A model generated the notes under the pieces. That model searched no databases and had not been told where the DNA came from. It was given only the letters and a program-made list of their open reading frames with translations. This document shows, piece after piece, positions 1 to 6,747 of a stretch of DNA of 13,956 nt (position 1 is the first letter of the stretch; each line of letters starts with the position of its first letter). The translations under genes and the position numbers were made by a program. Source of the stretch: an uncultured Clostridia bacterium (lineage in GTDB: Bacteria; Bacillota; Clostridia; Saccharofermentanales; Fastidiosipilaceae); assembly GCA_947253135.1 (NCBI GenBank), contig CAMXYS010000035.1, forward strand, positions 1 to 13,956. Direction: 5' to 3'.

Positions 1-293
1 TGAAAAATAATGCTGATCCGCTCACCCCGAATTTTTCTCATCTCATGTTCTTTTAACTGAGTCAAGTCTTGTCCCTTAAAGTGAATTTCGCCACCCACAA
101 TTCGCCCCGGATGGGTCAAAATTTGTAAAATGGAATAGGCCGTCACACTCTTGCCGGAGCCTGATTCACCGACAATCCCTAAAACCTTGCCCTTATCTAA
201 GTTGAAGGAAATGCCGTTGACCGCCTTGACCTCACCCGCCTCAGTGAAAAAAGCCGTCTCTAAATTCTTAACCGATAAAATTCTTTCAGACAT
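1..293 (-). CDS. oppD: Peptide ABC transporter ATP-binding protein OppD, N-terminal fragment
   Basis: This is the first 97 codons of an ABC-transporter ATPase that continues past the left edge. I translated it directly: it starts MSERILSVKNLETAFFT and carries a canonical Walker A, GESGSGKS, at residues 42-49. It then has the family's HFKGQDLTQL segment and is cut in the run ISIIF just before the expected Q-loop glutamine; the two remaining bases, CA, fit that Gln codon. The ATG lies one base after the oppC stop, with GAGGAAG as ribosome site inside the oppC end, so translation is probably coupled. By family knowledge it energises uptake of oligopeptides or dipeptides with OppB and OppC in the membrane. 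The Walker B, signature and C-terminal metal-cluster-like region lie outside the window, so D versus F identity rests on gene order (B-C-D). Confidence 0.9.
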   Translation of the reverse strand, partial: MSERILSVKNLETAFFTEAGEVKAVNGISFNLDKGKVLGIVGESGSGKSVTAYSILQILTHPGRIVGGEIHFKGQDLTQLKEHEMRKIRGERISIIF

Positions 294-294
294 G

Positions 295-1470
295 TTACTT
301 CCTCAATTTAGGATCAAAAGCGTCACGCAAACCGTCACCGAAAAGGTTGAAAGACAAGACAATCAAACAAATAAAAAGTGCCGGGAACAAGAGTTTGTAA
401 GGATAGGTTTGAATTGCCTGACGAGCATTGTTAGCCAGCGACCCCAGGCTTGGCATAGGGGCATTGACGCCCAGACCCAAAAAGCTCAAATAACTCTCTG
501 TAAAAATAGCCGAAGGAACTTGCAAGGCTGTGGAAATAATGATAACGCTCATGCAGTTGGGCAGAATGTGTTTGCGAATGATGTGGCCGGTGCTGGCCCC
601 CATGCTCTGAGCTGCCATTACATATTCATTTTGCTTGACGGAGAGAATCTGCCCGCGGACGAGCCGGGCCATGCTGACCCAGTAAAGCAAGGCAAACACA
701 ATAAAGAGACTGATCATATTGGACCCCAGCCTGCCCAGTGCCGTCCCCTGGATCACCGGGCCTAAAACCTGGTCCAGCACGACCGACAAGAGGATCACCA
801 GCAAAAGGTCCGGCAAGGAGTAGATGATGTCGACAATCCGCATCATCACCATATCGACCTTGCCCCCGAGATAGCCTGATATTGAACCATATATGAGGCC
901 GATAACCAGGACGATTACACTGGCAAAAAGGCCTACGATGATCGATACTCGAGTGCCATAAATAACCCGGATAAAATAGTCTCTACCCAATTCATCCGTG
1001 CCAAAAATGTGGGGAAAAACATCTTCACCGGCGTCAATCGCTTCCTGTTCCAACTCAGAATAAGTGAAGGGAGCCAGGTTTTTGGCCGTCTTATCCCGCT
1101 TGCCGTTGACCCGAATAATTTCTGAATATTTATAAGGAACAAAATGCGGGGCTATAATAATCGTTAAAATGAGCAGAATTAAAATAATACCGGAGGCCAT
1201 GGCCAGCTTGTTCTTGCGAAACTTGCGCATGCCGTCTCTGAAGAATGTGACCGACGGGCGCATGATATCCTGCTGGATTTTATCCGCCTCTGAAGCCGGT
1301 GTGAATTTACCCAGGTCCACATGGGCAGAAAACTTTTTACGATTAAAAGTAATGACATTTTCGGGCAGCTCATTTAATTCCAAATTGTCATCACCGTAAA
1401 CATCAAATTCGCTGTCTGTCTCCGGCAAGACCTGCTGCTCATTTATATTTTGATTTTCTTCTCTATGCAT
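295..1470 (-). CDS. oppC: Peptide ABC transporter permease OppC
   Basis: Inner-membrane permease of the peptide/nickel ABC family, 391 residues. Recognisable parts in order: a long acidic cytosolic N-terminus (1-75), first membrane helix at about 89-110, the family motif GTDELGRD at 157-164, further hydrophobic helices, the EAA coupling loop around 283-305 (AAQSMGAS then RKHILPN), and the typical end DGLRDAFDPKL. Members are commonly about 300 residues; here about 80-90 residues precede the first helix and there is an extra loop (115-150) before the GTDELGRD motif. The ATG is preceded by AGAAGGAC at a good distance. It follows oppB by 27 bases and precedes oppD by one base, so it is the second gene of an oppBCD operon. 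Substrate cannot be read from the permease. Confidence 0.93.
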   Translation of the reverse strand: MHREENQNINEQQVLPETDSEFDVYGDDNLELNELPENVITFNRKKFSAHVDLGKFTPASEADKIQQDIMRPSVTFFRDGMRKFRKNKLAMASGIILILLILTIIIAPHFVPYKYSEIIRVNGKRDKTAKNLAPFTYSELEQEAIDAGEDVFPHIFGTDELGRDYFIRVIYGTRVSIIVGLFASVIVLVIGLIYGSISGYLGGKVDMVMMRIVDIIYSLPDLLLVILLSVVLDQVLGPVIQGTALGRLGSNMISLFIVFALLYWVSMARLVRGQILSVKQNEYVMAAQSMGASTGHIIRKHILPNCMSVIIISTALQVPSAIFTESYLSFLGLGVNAPMPSLGSLANNARQAIQTYPYKLLFPALFICLIVLSFNLFGDGLRDAFDPKLRK

Positions 1471-1497
1471 CTTTTTGTCCTTCTTCCCGCAACTCGC

Positions 1498-2409
1498 TCA
1501 ATCAAAATTAATCCGTGGATCAAAGACCTTGTAAAGCAGGTCACTGAGAAGGTTCATAGCAACCAGAAGGACCGCCAGGAAAATTGTGATACCCATTATA
1601 AGAGGATAGTCACGATTGTTGATGGCCTTCACAAACTCGCTCCCCAGGCCACCAATTGTAAAAACATTTTCAACGACTAGGGAACCGGTGATAATACCGC
1701 TAAACATAGGGCCAAAATAAGTCACAACCGGCAATAGGCCATTCTTGAGAGCATGCTTGCCGATCAAGCTGACCGTACCCACTCCCTTGGCTTGGGCCGT
1801 CCGGATATAATCTTGACCCAGGACGTCTAACATGCTGGATTTAGTGAGTCGGGTAATATATGCCATGGGATAAAGAGCCAAGGCGATCACAGGCAGGATA
1901 ATACTGGGGTTGTTGGCCGTCCACACCGGGACCCACTGTAACCGCAGACAAAAGACAAGCATTAGAAGGGTTGCCAGGACGAAACTGGGAACGGAAACCA
2001 AAAGTGTCGTCAAAAACACAATGATTCGATCTACCCAGGTGTTTCTTTTTAGGGCGGCAATAGTCCCTAGGACCAGGCCAGAGGCCACGGCAACCAAGGC
2101 GGCATAAGAACCGATCCGAAGCGAGACTGCAAAACCGTTTTGGATAGTGGTGGCAATATTTCTGCCGGTTTTCAAAGAGACACCAAAATCACCCTGGGCT
2201 AAATTTTTTAAATAATAACCAAATTGTACCGGTACCGGTTTATCCAGATGATAGCGGGCTTCTAACTCAGCTTGAACATTAGCTGACAGGGCCTTTTCTT
2301 TCATAAACGGACCGCCCGGGACGGCGTTCATCAGAAAAAAGGTTAGCGTGATGACGATAAAAACAGTGACGACCGCCAAAGCAACGCGTTTGATTACATA
2401 GCGCAACAT
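1498..2409 (-). CDS. oppB: Peptide ABC transporter permease OppB
   Basis: First permease of the transporter, 303 residues. It begins MLRYVIKRVALAVVTVF, the usual OppB/DppB opening with the first membrane helix at about 8-28, followed by the family's NAVPGGPF, HLDKPVP and GDFGVSL segments. The EAA coupling loop is present (DYIRTAQAKGV, then KHALKN), then VVENVFTIGGLG and the terminal DPRINFD. A longer frame begins at a GTG at 2421, but the ribosome site GGAGAGG overlaps that GTG and lies 11 bases before the ATG at 2409, so I chose the ATG. No binding-protein gene lies upstream; instead the divergent hypA-like gene follows after a 184-base gap. The binding protein may be downstream beyond the left edge or supplied elsewhere. 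Confidence 0.93.
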   Translation of the reverse strand: MLRYVIKRVALAVVTVFIVITLTFFLMNAVPGGPFMKEKALSANVQAELEARYHLDKPVPVQFGYYLKNLAQGDFGVSLKTGRNIATTIQNGFAVSLRIGSYAALVAVASGLVLGTIAALKRNTWVDRIIVFLTTLLVSVPSFVLATLLMLVFCLRLQWVPVWTANNPSIILPVIALALYPMAYITRLTKSSMLDVLGQDYIRTAQAKGVGTVSLIGKHALKNGLLPVVTYFGPMFSGIITGSLVVENVFTIGGLGSEFVKAINNRDYPLIMGITIFLAVLLVAMNLLSDLLYKVFDPRINFD

Positions 2410-2420
2410 AGAATAATACA

Positions 2421-2427
2421 CCTCTCC
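2421..2427 (-). promoter_or_regulatory. Ribosome binding site deciding the oppB start
   Basis: GGAGAGG on the minus strand, 11 bases before the ATG at 2409. It overlaps the alternative GTG at 2421 and so argues against that longer start. Confidence 0.6.
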
Positions 2428-2470
2428 AAAGGGTTTTTCTTAAGACTGCAGGCTTAAACTAAGAGTATTT

Positions 2471-2499
2471 TTGCCTTTAGCCTGATAAATCCTTACAAT
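2471..2499 (+). promoter_or_regulatory. Predicted sigma-A promoter of the hypA-like gene
   Basis: TTGCCT (2471-2476), a 17-base spacer, then TACAAT (2494-2499): 4/6 and 5/6 matches to consensus with ideal spacing, pointing at the hypA-like gene. Transcription would begin near 2506 and give an AT-rich leader of roughly 88 bases in which I see no obvious hairpin. No comparably good promoter for the divergent oppB operon was found in the same gap. Confidence 0.5.
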
Positions 2500-2593
2500 A
2501 AAGTACCATAATTGAGCTGATATGGACAGATCATTTACAAAAGACTGTTTTTCTTTTTATTTTTTAGTACTTTCGCTATTTTAGAGGTTTTTT

Positions 2594-2962
2594 ATGCATG
2601 AACTGAGCTTATTGAAAGCCATGGTCAAACGCGTTGAAGCGGTTGCCCGAGCCAACCGGGTCCTCAAAATCGAATCCCTGACGATCACAGTCGGAGAGGC
2701 CTCCAGTGTCGTACCGGACTACTTGGTCAAGGCCTATCCCGCTGCCACTGCCGGCACCCTGCTGGACGGGGCGAAACTAATTTTGGAATACGAGCCGGCC
2801 AGAGCACGCTGTCTGACCTGTTCAACTGAATTTTCGTTTACCAAACACAAGGGTATTTGCCCCCATTGCCAAGGCCTGGAATGGCATATTTTGAGTGGGA
2901 GAGACTGTGCAATCAAAGAAATGGCCTGCGAGACCGAGGCGGATGACGACTCCTCTGCCTAG
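2594..2962 (+). CDS. hypA: HypA-like hydrogenase/urease nickel insertion protein
   Basis: Small nickel metallochaperone, 122 residues, close to the usual HypA length. It starts MHELSL; in the family the N-terminal amine and His2 bind nickel. The central GE-SSVVP segment and GTLLDGAKL match the family core. The zinc site is formed by two CxxC pairs, C73-C76 and C89-C92 (CLTC, CPHC). The C-terminus is acidic (EADDDSSA). Known HypA proteins hand nickel to NiFe hydrogenase precursors together with HypB. Here it stands alone: no hypB, hydrogenase or urease gene lies in the window. The ribosome site is AGAGG with six T before the ATG. It converges on dinB with a 33-base gap lacking a recognisable terminator. 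Confidence 0.88.
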   Translation: MHELSLLKAMVKRVEAVARANRVLKIESLTITVGEASSVVPDYLVKAYPAATAGTLLDGAKLILEYEPARARCLTCSTEFSFTKHKGICPHCQGLEWHILSGRDCAIKEMACETEADDDSSA

Positions 2963-2995
2963 GTCAAACTGAACCCTCTTTACCCCCGGCCGGCC

Positions 2996-4228
2996 CTACT
3001 TATCTTTCATTTGACGCGGTAACTTATTGTCAATTTTACGGCTGGCACGTTCGACTATGTCCGCACCGAAACGGCGTCTTAAATCATATAAGGTCTCATC
3101 CAACCGCTCTTCTTTAGCCCCGACAGACCGCCGGTCAAAAAAACTGATTTGACGCCCACTGTTCGTCTCATCCGTCAATTGAATGGCGGTGATCGTCAAA
3201 GCTCTGACCGGCTTCTCCCACCGGTAATGCGCTTTAAAAAGGCCCAGCGCTTCCCGGTACAACACCTGTTCACTTCTAGACGGCCGACTCAATTGAGTCT
3301 GAACTTGACGACTCCGAAAATCGCTGTCTTTGATCGCAATTTGCAGGCCACCGGCCCGGTAACCTGCGCGGTGGAGCCCGTCGGAAAGCTCCTGCGACAA
3401 GGCGATAAAAATTCTACCGACCTCTTCTTCATTCAACAAATTTTCGCGGCAGGTAATCCCCCGCCCCATACTCTTGCTTGCCGTCTCCCCGCCACCACCG
3501 GCTGAACCGGTGGCCACAACCGGAGACAAGTCCTCACCGGCGGCAGCTTGGGCCAGCTTGATACCCGCCTTGCCCAGGCTTTGTTCTAAAAAGAAGCGAT
3601 CGGCCGTGGCCAAATCTCCCAGGGTATAAATACCGAAGCTGTGCAACTTCTTAGCAGTCACTCGCCCCACCCCTATCATCTGTTCCACCGGCAGAGGAAA
3701 AATAATTTTTTTAAAATTTTGCCGACTGATCAAGGTCACGGCATCCGGCTTTTTCAGGTCGCTGCCTAACTTGGCAAAGACCTTGTTAAAACTGATCCCC
3801 ACCGAGACGGTTAAACCCAATTCTTGTTTTATTTGCAGCCGGATTTGCTGAGCCAGTGTCTCCCCGTCTCCCAGCAAGGGCACACTGCCCGTAACATCAA
3901 GCCAGCATTCGTCAATGCCAAAAGGTTCCACACAGTCCGTATAATTTTGATAAAGGGCCAGGGCCAGTCGAGAATAATGAGCGTATTTGCGGTGCTGTGG
4001 AGGCACCGTCACTAAACCGGGACACTTTTGCCGCGCCTGCCACAAAGTCTCTGCCGTTTTGACACCATAAGCTTTGGCTACTTCATTTTTAGCCAAAATA
4101 ATTCCATGTCGGTCATCAACCGAGCCACAGACAGCAAAAGGTGAACTCCTTAGCTCCGGTTTGTCTAGAAGTTCAATCGAGGCAAAACAGTTATTCAGGT
4201 CAACATGTAAAATAACACGATCAAACAT
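2996..4228 (-). CDS. dinB: Y-family DNA polymerase (Pol IV/DinB type)
   Basis: Translesion DNA polymerase, 410 residues. The palm starts with HVDLNN, giving the metal-binding Asp10; Phe15 aligns with the steric-gate aromatic residue. The second catalytic pair is D106-E107 in FGIDECWLD. VSVGISFNKVFAKLGSDLKKPDA (141-163) is the palm/fingers signature. A helix-hairpin-helix segment follows (179-205, IGVGRVTAKKL), then the little-finger domain. The C-terminal part has QISFFD at 360-365, a beta-clamp-binding motif. Only Y-family catalytic parts are present, with no exonuclease. The start matches the family's usual MxRVILHVDLNN opening, yet no ribosome site precedes it: a -10 box ends just six bases before the ATG. 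A LexA box in the promoter indicates SOS induction. There is no clear terminator between the upstream transporter operon and this gene, so read-through is possible. Confidence 0.95.
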   Translation of the reverse strand: MFDRVILHVDLNNCFASIELLDKPELRSSPFAVCGSVDDRHGIILAKNEVAKAYGVKTAETLWQARQKCPGLVTVPPQHRKYAHYSRLALALYQNYTDCVEPFGIDECWLDVTGSVPLLGDGETLAQQIRLQIKQELGLTVSVGISFNKVFAKLGSDLKKPDAVTLISRQNFKKIIFPLPVEQMIGVGRVTAKKLHSFGIYTLGDLATADRFFLEQSLGKAGIKLAQAAAGEDLSPVVATGSAGGGGETASKSMGRGITCRENLLNEEEVGRIFIALSQELSDGLHRAGYRAGGLQIAIKDSDFRSRQVQTQLSRPSRSEQVLYREALGLFKAHYRWEKPVRALTITAIQLTDETNSGRQISFFDRRSVGAKEERLDETLYDLRRRFGADIVERASRKIDNKLPRQMKDK

Positions 4229-4234
4229 ACCATT

Positions 4235-4263
4235 ATTTTACACGAACAAATGTTCTTTGTCTT
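4235..4263 (-). promoter_or_regulatory. Predicted dinB promoter
   Basis: Minus strand: AAGACA (4263-4258), 17-base spacer, TAAAAT (4240-4235). The matches are 4/6 and 5/6. The spacer holds the LexA box. Only six bases (AATGGT) separate the -10 from the dinB ATG, so the predicted transcript starts at or within a base or two of the ATG, that is, leaderless. Confidence 0.55.
4243..4256. promoter_or_regulatory. LexA (DinR) SOS box controlling dinB
   Basis: CGAACAAATGTTCT on the plus strand matches the Gram-positive LexA operator CGAACRNRYGTTYG at 13 of 14 positions, with an inverted repeat GAAC-N4-GTTC. It sits between the predicted -35 and -10 of dinB, where LexA binding would block RNA polymerase. 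By established knowledge RecA-stimulated LexA cleavage after DNA damage would release it. Confidence 0.85.
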
Positions 4264-4281
4264 TTTTTAGTTATTTATGCT

Positions 4282-4908
4282 CTAAATTTTATTGAGCTGG
4301 CGCAAATCTTCAATTCTGGTACAGAGCCGGTCCAGCAAACGGTGGTTGTGGGAGACAATTAAAAGGACTATCCCTTCGGCAGCGGCCTTTTTTAGGACCA
4401 CTTGCCACAATTGCGTCTGCGTTACAACATCCAACATGGTTGTCATTTCATCTGCAATCAAGACAGTCGGCTTTGCTATGATGGCCCGGGCCAGGCAAAA
4501 ACGCTGTAACTCTCCGCCGGAAAGTTCTCCAGGCAGCCGCGAGAGCCAAGCCGGCTCAATACCCAGGTCAGCCAGTAAGTCAGGCGAGGGTTCGCCTGCC
4601 TCTTTTAAAACCCGCTCCATATTCCAACGCGGATTGACAGCCAGTTCCGGATGCTGGTGGATGAGCTGCACCGGGGCCTTCCCCCGGCGGGTTGGCTGTT
4701 CTCCCTGCCAGAAGACCCGACCAACTTGTGGTTTTAAATAACCGGCCAGCAATTTCACCAGGGTTGTTTTACCGTAGCCACTGGGAGCAAAAAGGCCTAC
4801 CCGTTCGCCTTCATTTAATTTAAAATCGACTTCTTTTAACACCCAAGGTAAGTGGCTGCCATAGCGATAACCGACTTGTGCAGCTGACAAAATTGCTGTT
4901 TCAGGCAT
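4282..4908 (-). CDS. Peptide/nickel ABC transporter ATP-binding protein, short NikE/OppF type
   Basis: Second ATPase of the five-gene importer, 208 residues. That is shorter than usual for NikE (about 250-270) or OppF (over 300), and it lacks the C-terminal extension of those families. Walker A is at 41-48 but reads APSGYGKT, so the first conserved Gly of GxxGxGK[S/T] is Ala. The Q-loop is at Q85, the signature LSGGELQ at 129-135, Walker B VLIADE at 149-154 and the switch His at H187, so the ATP-hydrolysis residues are otherwise intact. It overlaps the preceding ATPase by eight bases and has GAGGTG as ribosome site. It is the last gene of the operon, 53 bases before dinB. Assignment to peptide or nickel transport rests on neighbours, not on this chain. 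Confidence 0.88.
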   Translation of the reverse strand: MPETAILSAAQVGYRYGSHLPWVLKEVDFKLNEGERVGLFAPSGYGKTTLVKLLAGYLKPQVGRVFWQGEQPTRRGKAPVQLIHQHPELAVNPRWNMERVLKEAGEPSPDLLADLGIEPAWLSRLPGELSGGELQRFCLARAIIAKPTVLIADEMTTMLDVVTQTQLWQVVLKKAAAEGIVLLIVSHNHRLLDRLCTRIEDLRQLNKI

Positions 4909-5875
4909 AAAAACACCTCACAAACCCGGTGCCGACAGACCGCATCTCCGGCCTGCAAGAACGGCAGTCCGGTCGCGCTACCGGACAGCGGTCAGCAAAA
5001 AGACAGCCCGAGGGCAAGTTGCCGGCATAGGGCTGGACGCCGGGCAGGGCCGTAAACTCATACTGGGGTAAGGCCTGCCGCAAGGCCTTTGTATAAGGGT
5101 GGCGCAAATTTTCCGGCCGATTTAAAAAATCCCTTGCCGGCAAGACCTCTAAGATAGAACCGGCATAAAAAATAGCCAGGTGGTCAGCAAATTCAGCCGC
5201 CAAATCAATATCATGTGTAATCAAGATGACCGCCTTGCCCTGGTCACGCCACTCTTTTAAGATGGTCAAGGCCTCCAGGGCCTGGTCCAGATGCATGCCC
5301 GGCGTCGGTTCATCGGCAATCATTAAATCTGCCTCACTCAAGGCGGCTGTGGCAAAAAGCAGCCGTCTGGCCATCCCCCCGGACAACTGGAAAGGATAAA
5401 GCTTTTTGACCGCCGGCGACAAACCCAAGCGCTGCAAAATCTTTTCTGCCTCCGCTTGCAAGGCCGGAGTCCGCTTGGCAGTGCCCAGCAATTGCCGGCC
5501 CGCCGGCATCAGTGGATCTAAGGAATCTATTCCTTGCGGTATTAAACCGATCGCGCGTCCACGCAACCGCCGGCAGCCTTCGTCTGTCAACTTTTGCCCC
5601 CGGTAAAAAATACTGCCGCTTTGACAAGCTGTTGCCGGCAAGAGTCCCATAATAGCGTGGGCCAAAAGACTTTTACCGGAACCTGACGAACCTGCCACTG
5701 CCAATATTTCTCCGGCCTGAACAGTCAAGTCCAAGCCGGAAATAACCTCCAAACTCGCCTCGTCAACCGCAGCCTCCGCCCCAAAGGGGAAGCTCACAGT
5801 CAGCTTTTGAATCGCCAGCAGAGGAGCCGCTTGCTCCTGCTTCTTTTGGTTTGCTGTCAATGTTGTAACCATCAT
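4901..5875 (-). CDS. Peptide/nickel ABC transporter ATP-binding protein, DppD/NikD type
   Basis: First ATPase of the importer, 324 residues, normal length for DppD/OppD. Walker A GSSGSGKS is at 62-69, Q-loop Gln at 114, signature LSGGMARR at 164-171, Walker B LMIADE at 184-189 and switch His at 221. The C-terminal peptide-transporter extension is present, with the RHPYTKAL segment and a Cys-rich end (C291, C297, C304, C307). In this family such cysteines form a metal-cluster-like site. The start codon overlaps the preceding permease stop as ATGA; a second ATG follows directly, and the stretch GGGGGA is the ribosome site. It pairs with the short ATPase downstream to form the asymmetric ATPase dimer typical of this transporter family. 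Confidence 0.92.
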   Translation of the reverse strand: MMVTTLTANQKKQEQAAPLLAIQKLTVSFPFGAEAAVDEASLEVISGLDLTVQAGEILAVAGSSGSGKSLLAHAIMGLLPATACQSGSIFYRGQKLTDEGCRRLRGRAIGLIPQGIDSLDPLMPAGRQLLGTAKRTPALQAEAEKILQRLGLSPAVKKLYPFQLSGGMARRLLFATAALSEADLMIADEPTPGMHLDQALEALTILKEWRDQGKAVILITHDIDLAAEFADHLAIFYAGSILEVLPARDFLNRPENLRHPYTKALRQALPQYEFTALPGVQPYAGNLPSGCLFADRCPVARPDCRSCRPEMRSVGTGFVRCFYA

Positions 5876-6747
5876 CTTTCCCCCGGATTAAAAACTTGCT
5901 TTAAGCTTTGTCCCAGAGCATCAAACAATAAAACGACAGTGACTAGGGCTAGGCCGGGGAATAGCGCGGTCCACCAGAGACCTGCCGTCAGATTCTTAAT
6001 GCTTTCAGATAGAATAATGCCAATGGCCGGCTGTTCTGCAGGCAAGCCATAGCCCAGGAAGGTCAAACCCGATTCGTGCAGAATGGCATGTGGAAATAAG
6101 AGGACCAGGCCAACTAAGACCTGTGGCAAAAGATGTGGCAACATATGAAGCCTAAAAATGCTCCAAGAACTTTTACCTAAACGACGCGAAACAGCAATGT
6201 AAGTTTGATGTTTCAATTGTAAAATTTCCGCCCGGATGAGGCGGGCCAAGCCCGTCCAGTGAGTCAGGGCAACACCGATTAAAACCCCGGTAGCCCCCCT
6301 GCCGCAAGCCATCGCAATCAAAATCAAAAGTACCATGTGGGGCACGCCCATGACCAGGTCAATAAACCAACTGACCAGGCGGTCCATTAAGCCGCCGCCT
6401 AAAGCGGCCAGACTGCCCAGCAGCAAGGCAAAAACAAGGGCCACAAAGGAGGCCACCGAACCCACTGTTAAAGAGAGGGACAGGCCTTTCCAGGTGCGCC
6501 AAAACATATCTCGACCCAGAGTGTCTGTACCAAACCAATGAGCACCTGAAGGAGGCAGCGCCTTTTGAGAAAAATCAGCAGCATAAAAGGACTCCGGAAT
6601 TAAAGCTCCACCCAAATACACCAGCGTCACTAAAATAATAAAAAGCGAGGAGATTACCAGTGCTCGCCGGCGGTTTACCAACCGGCCGGACCGCCGCCTC
6701 GCCCTCAAAATAATGGGGCTAGGCATTATTACCTTATCTTTAGACAT
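5872..6747 (-). CDS. Peptide/nickel ABC transporter permease, DppC/NikC type
   Basis: Second permease of the importer, 291 residues from the chosen ATG. A basic N-terminus (RARRRSGRLVNRRR) precedes the first membrane helix at about 29-50. The family motif GTDTLGRD is at 73-80, and the EAA coupling loop (SRRLGKSSWS, then LHMLPHLLPQ) faces the ATPases. It ends SLKQVFNPGER, as in NikC/DppC. A longer frame opens at a GTG at 6762, but GAGGAGG lies six bases before the ATG at 6747 and inside that extension, so the ATG is the better start. It overlaps the preceding permease by eight bases and the next ATPase by four, indicating tight translational coupling. Confidence 0.92.
   Translation of the reverse strand: MSKDKVIMPSPIILRARRRSGRLVNRRRALVISSLFIILVTLVYLGGALIPESFYAADFSQKALPPSGAHWFGTDTLGRDMFWRTWKGLSLSLTVGSVASFVALVFALLLGSLAALGGGLMDRLVSWFIDLVMGVPHMVLLILIAMACGRGATGVLIGVALTHWTGLARLIRAEILQLKHQTYIAVSRRLGKSSWSIFRLHMLPHLLPQVLVGLVLLFPHAILHESGLTFLGYGLPAEQPAIGIILSESIKNLTAGLWWTALFPGLALVTVVLLFDALGQSLKQVFNPGER

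Noticed and set aside
151..765. A 204-codon open frame on the plus strand
   Set aside because: It lies opposite oppC and oppD, both with clear family motifs, and its own translation shows no domain, ribosome site or sensible composition.
2422..2593. A promoter for oppB on the minus strand
   Set aside because: Several AT-rich hexamers occur but none pairs with a -35 at 16-18 bases; I could not support a specific site.
2963..2995. A bidirectional terminator between hypA and dinB
   Set aside because: The GC palindrome CCGGCCGG has no loop and no T-run, so it does not qualify.
4258..4284. A terminator between the importer operon and dinB
   Set aside because: Only a 5-bp AT-only pairing (TTTAG/CTAAA) is present and it is not followed by T residues.
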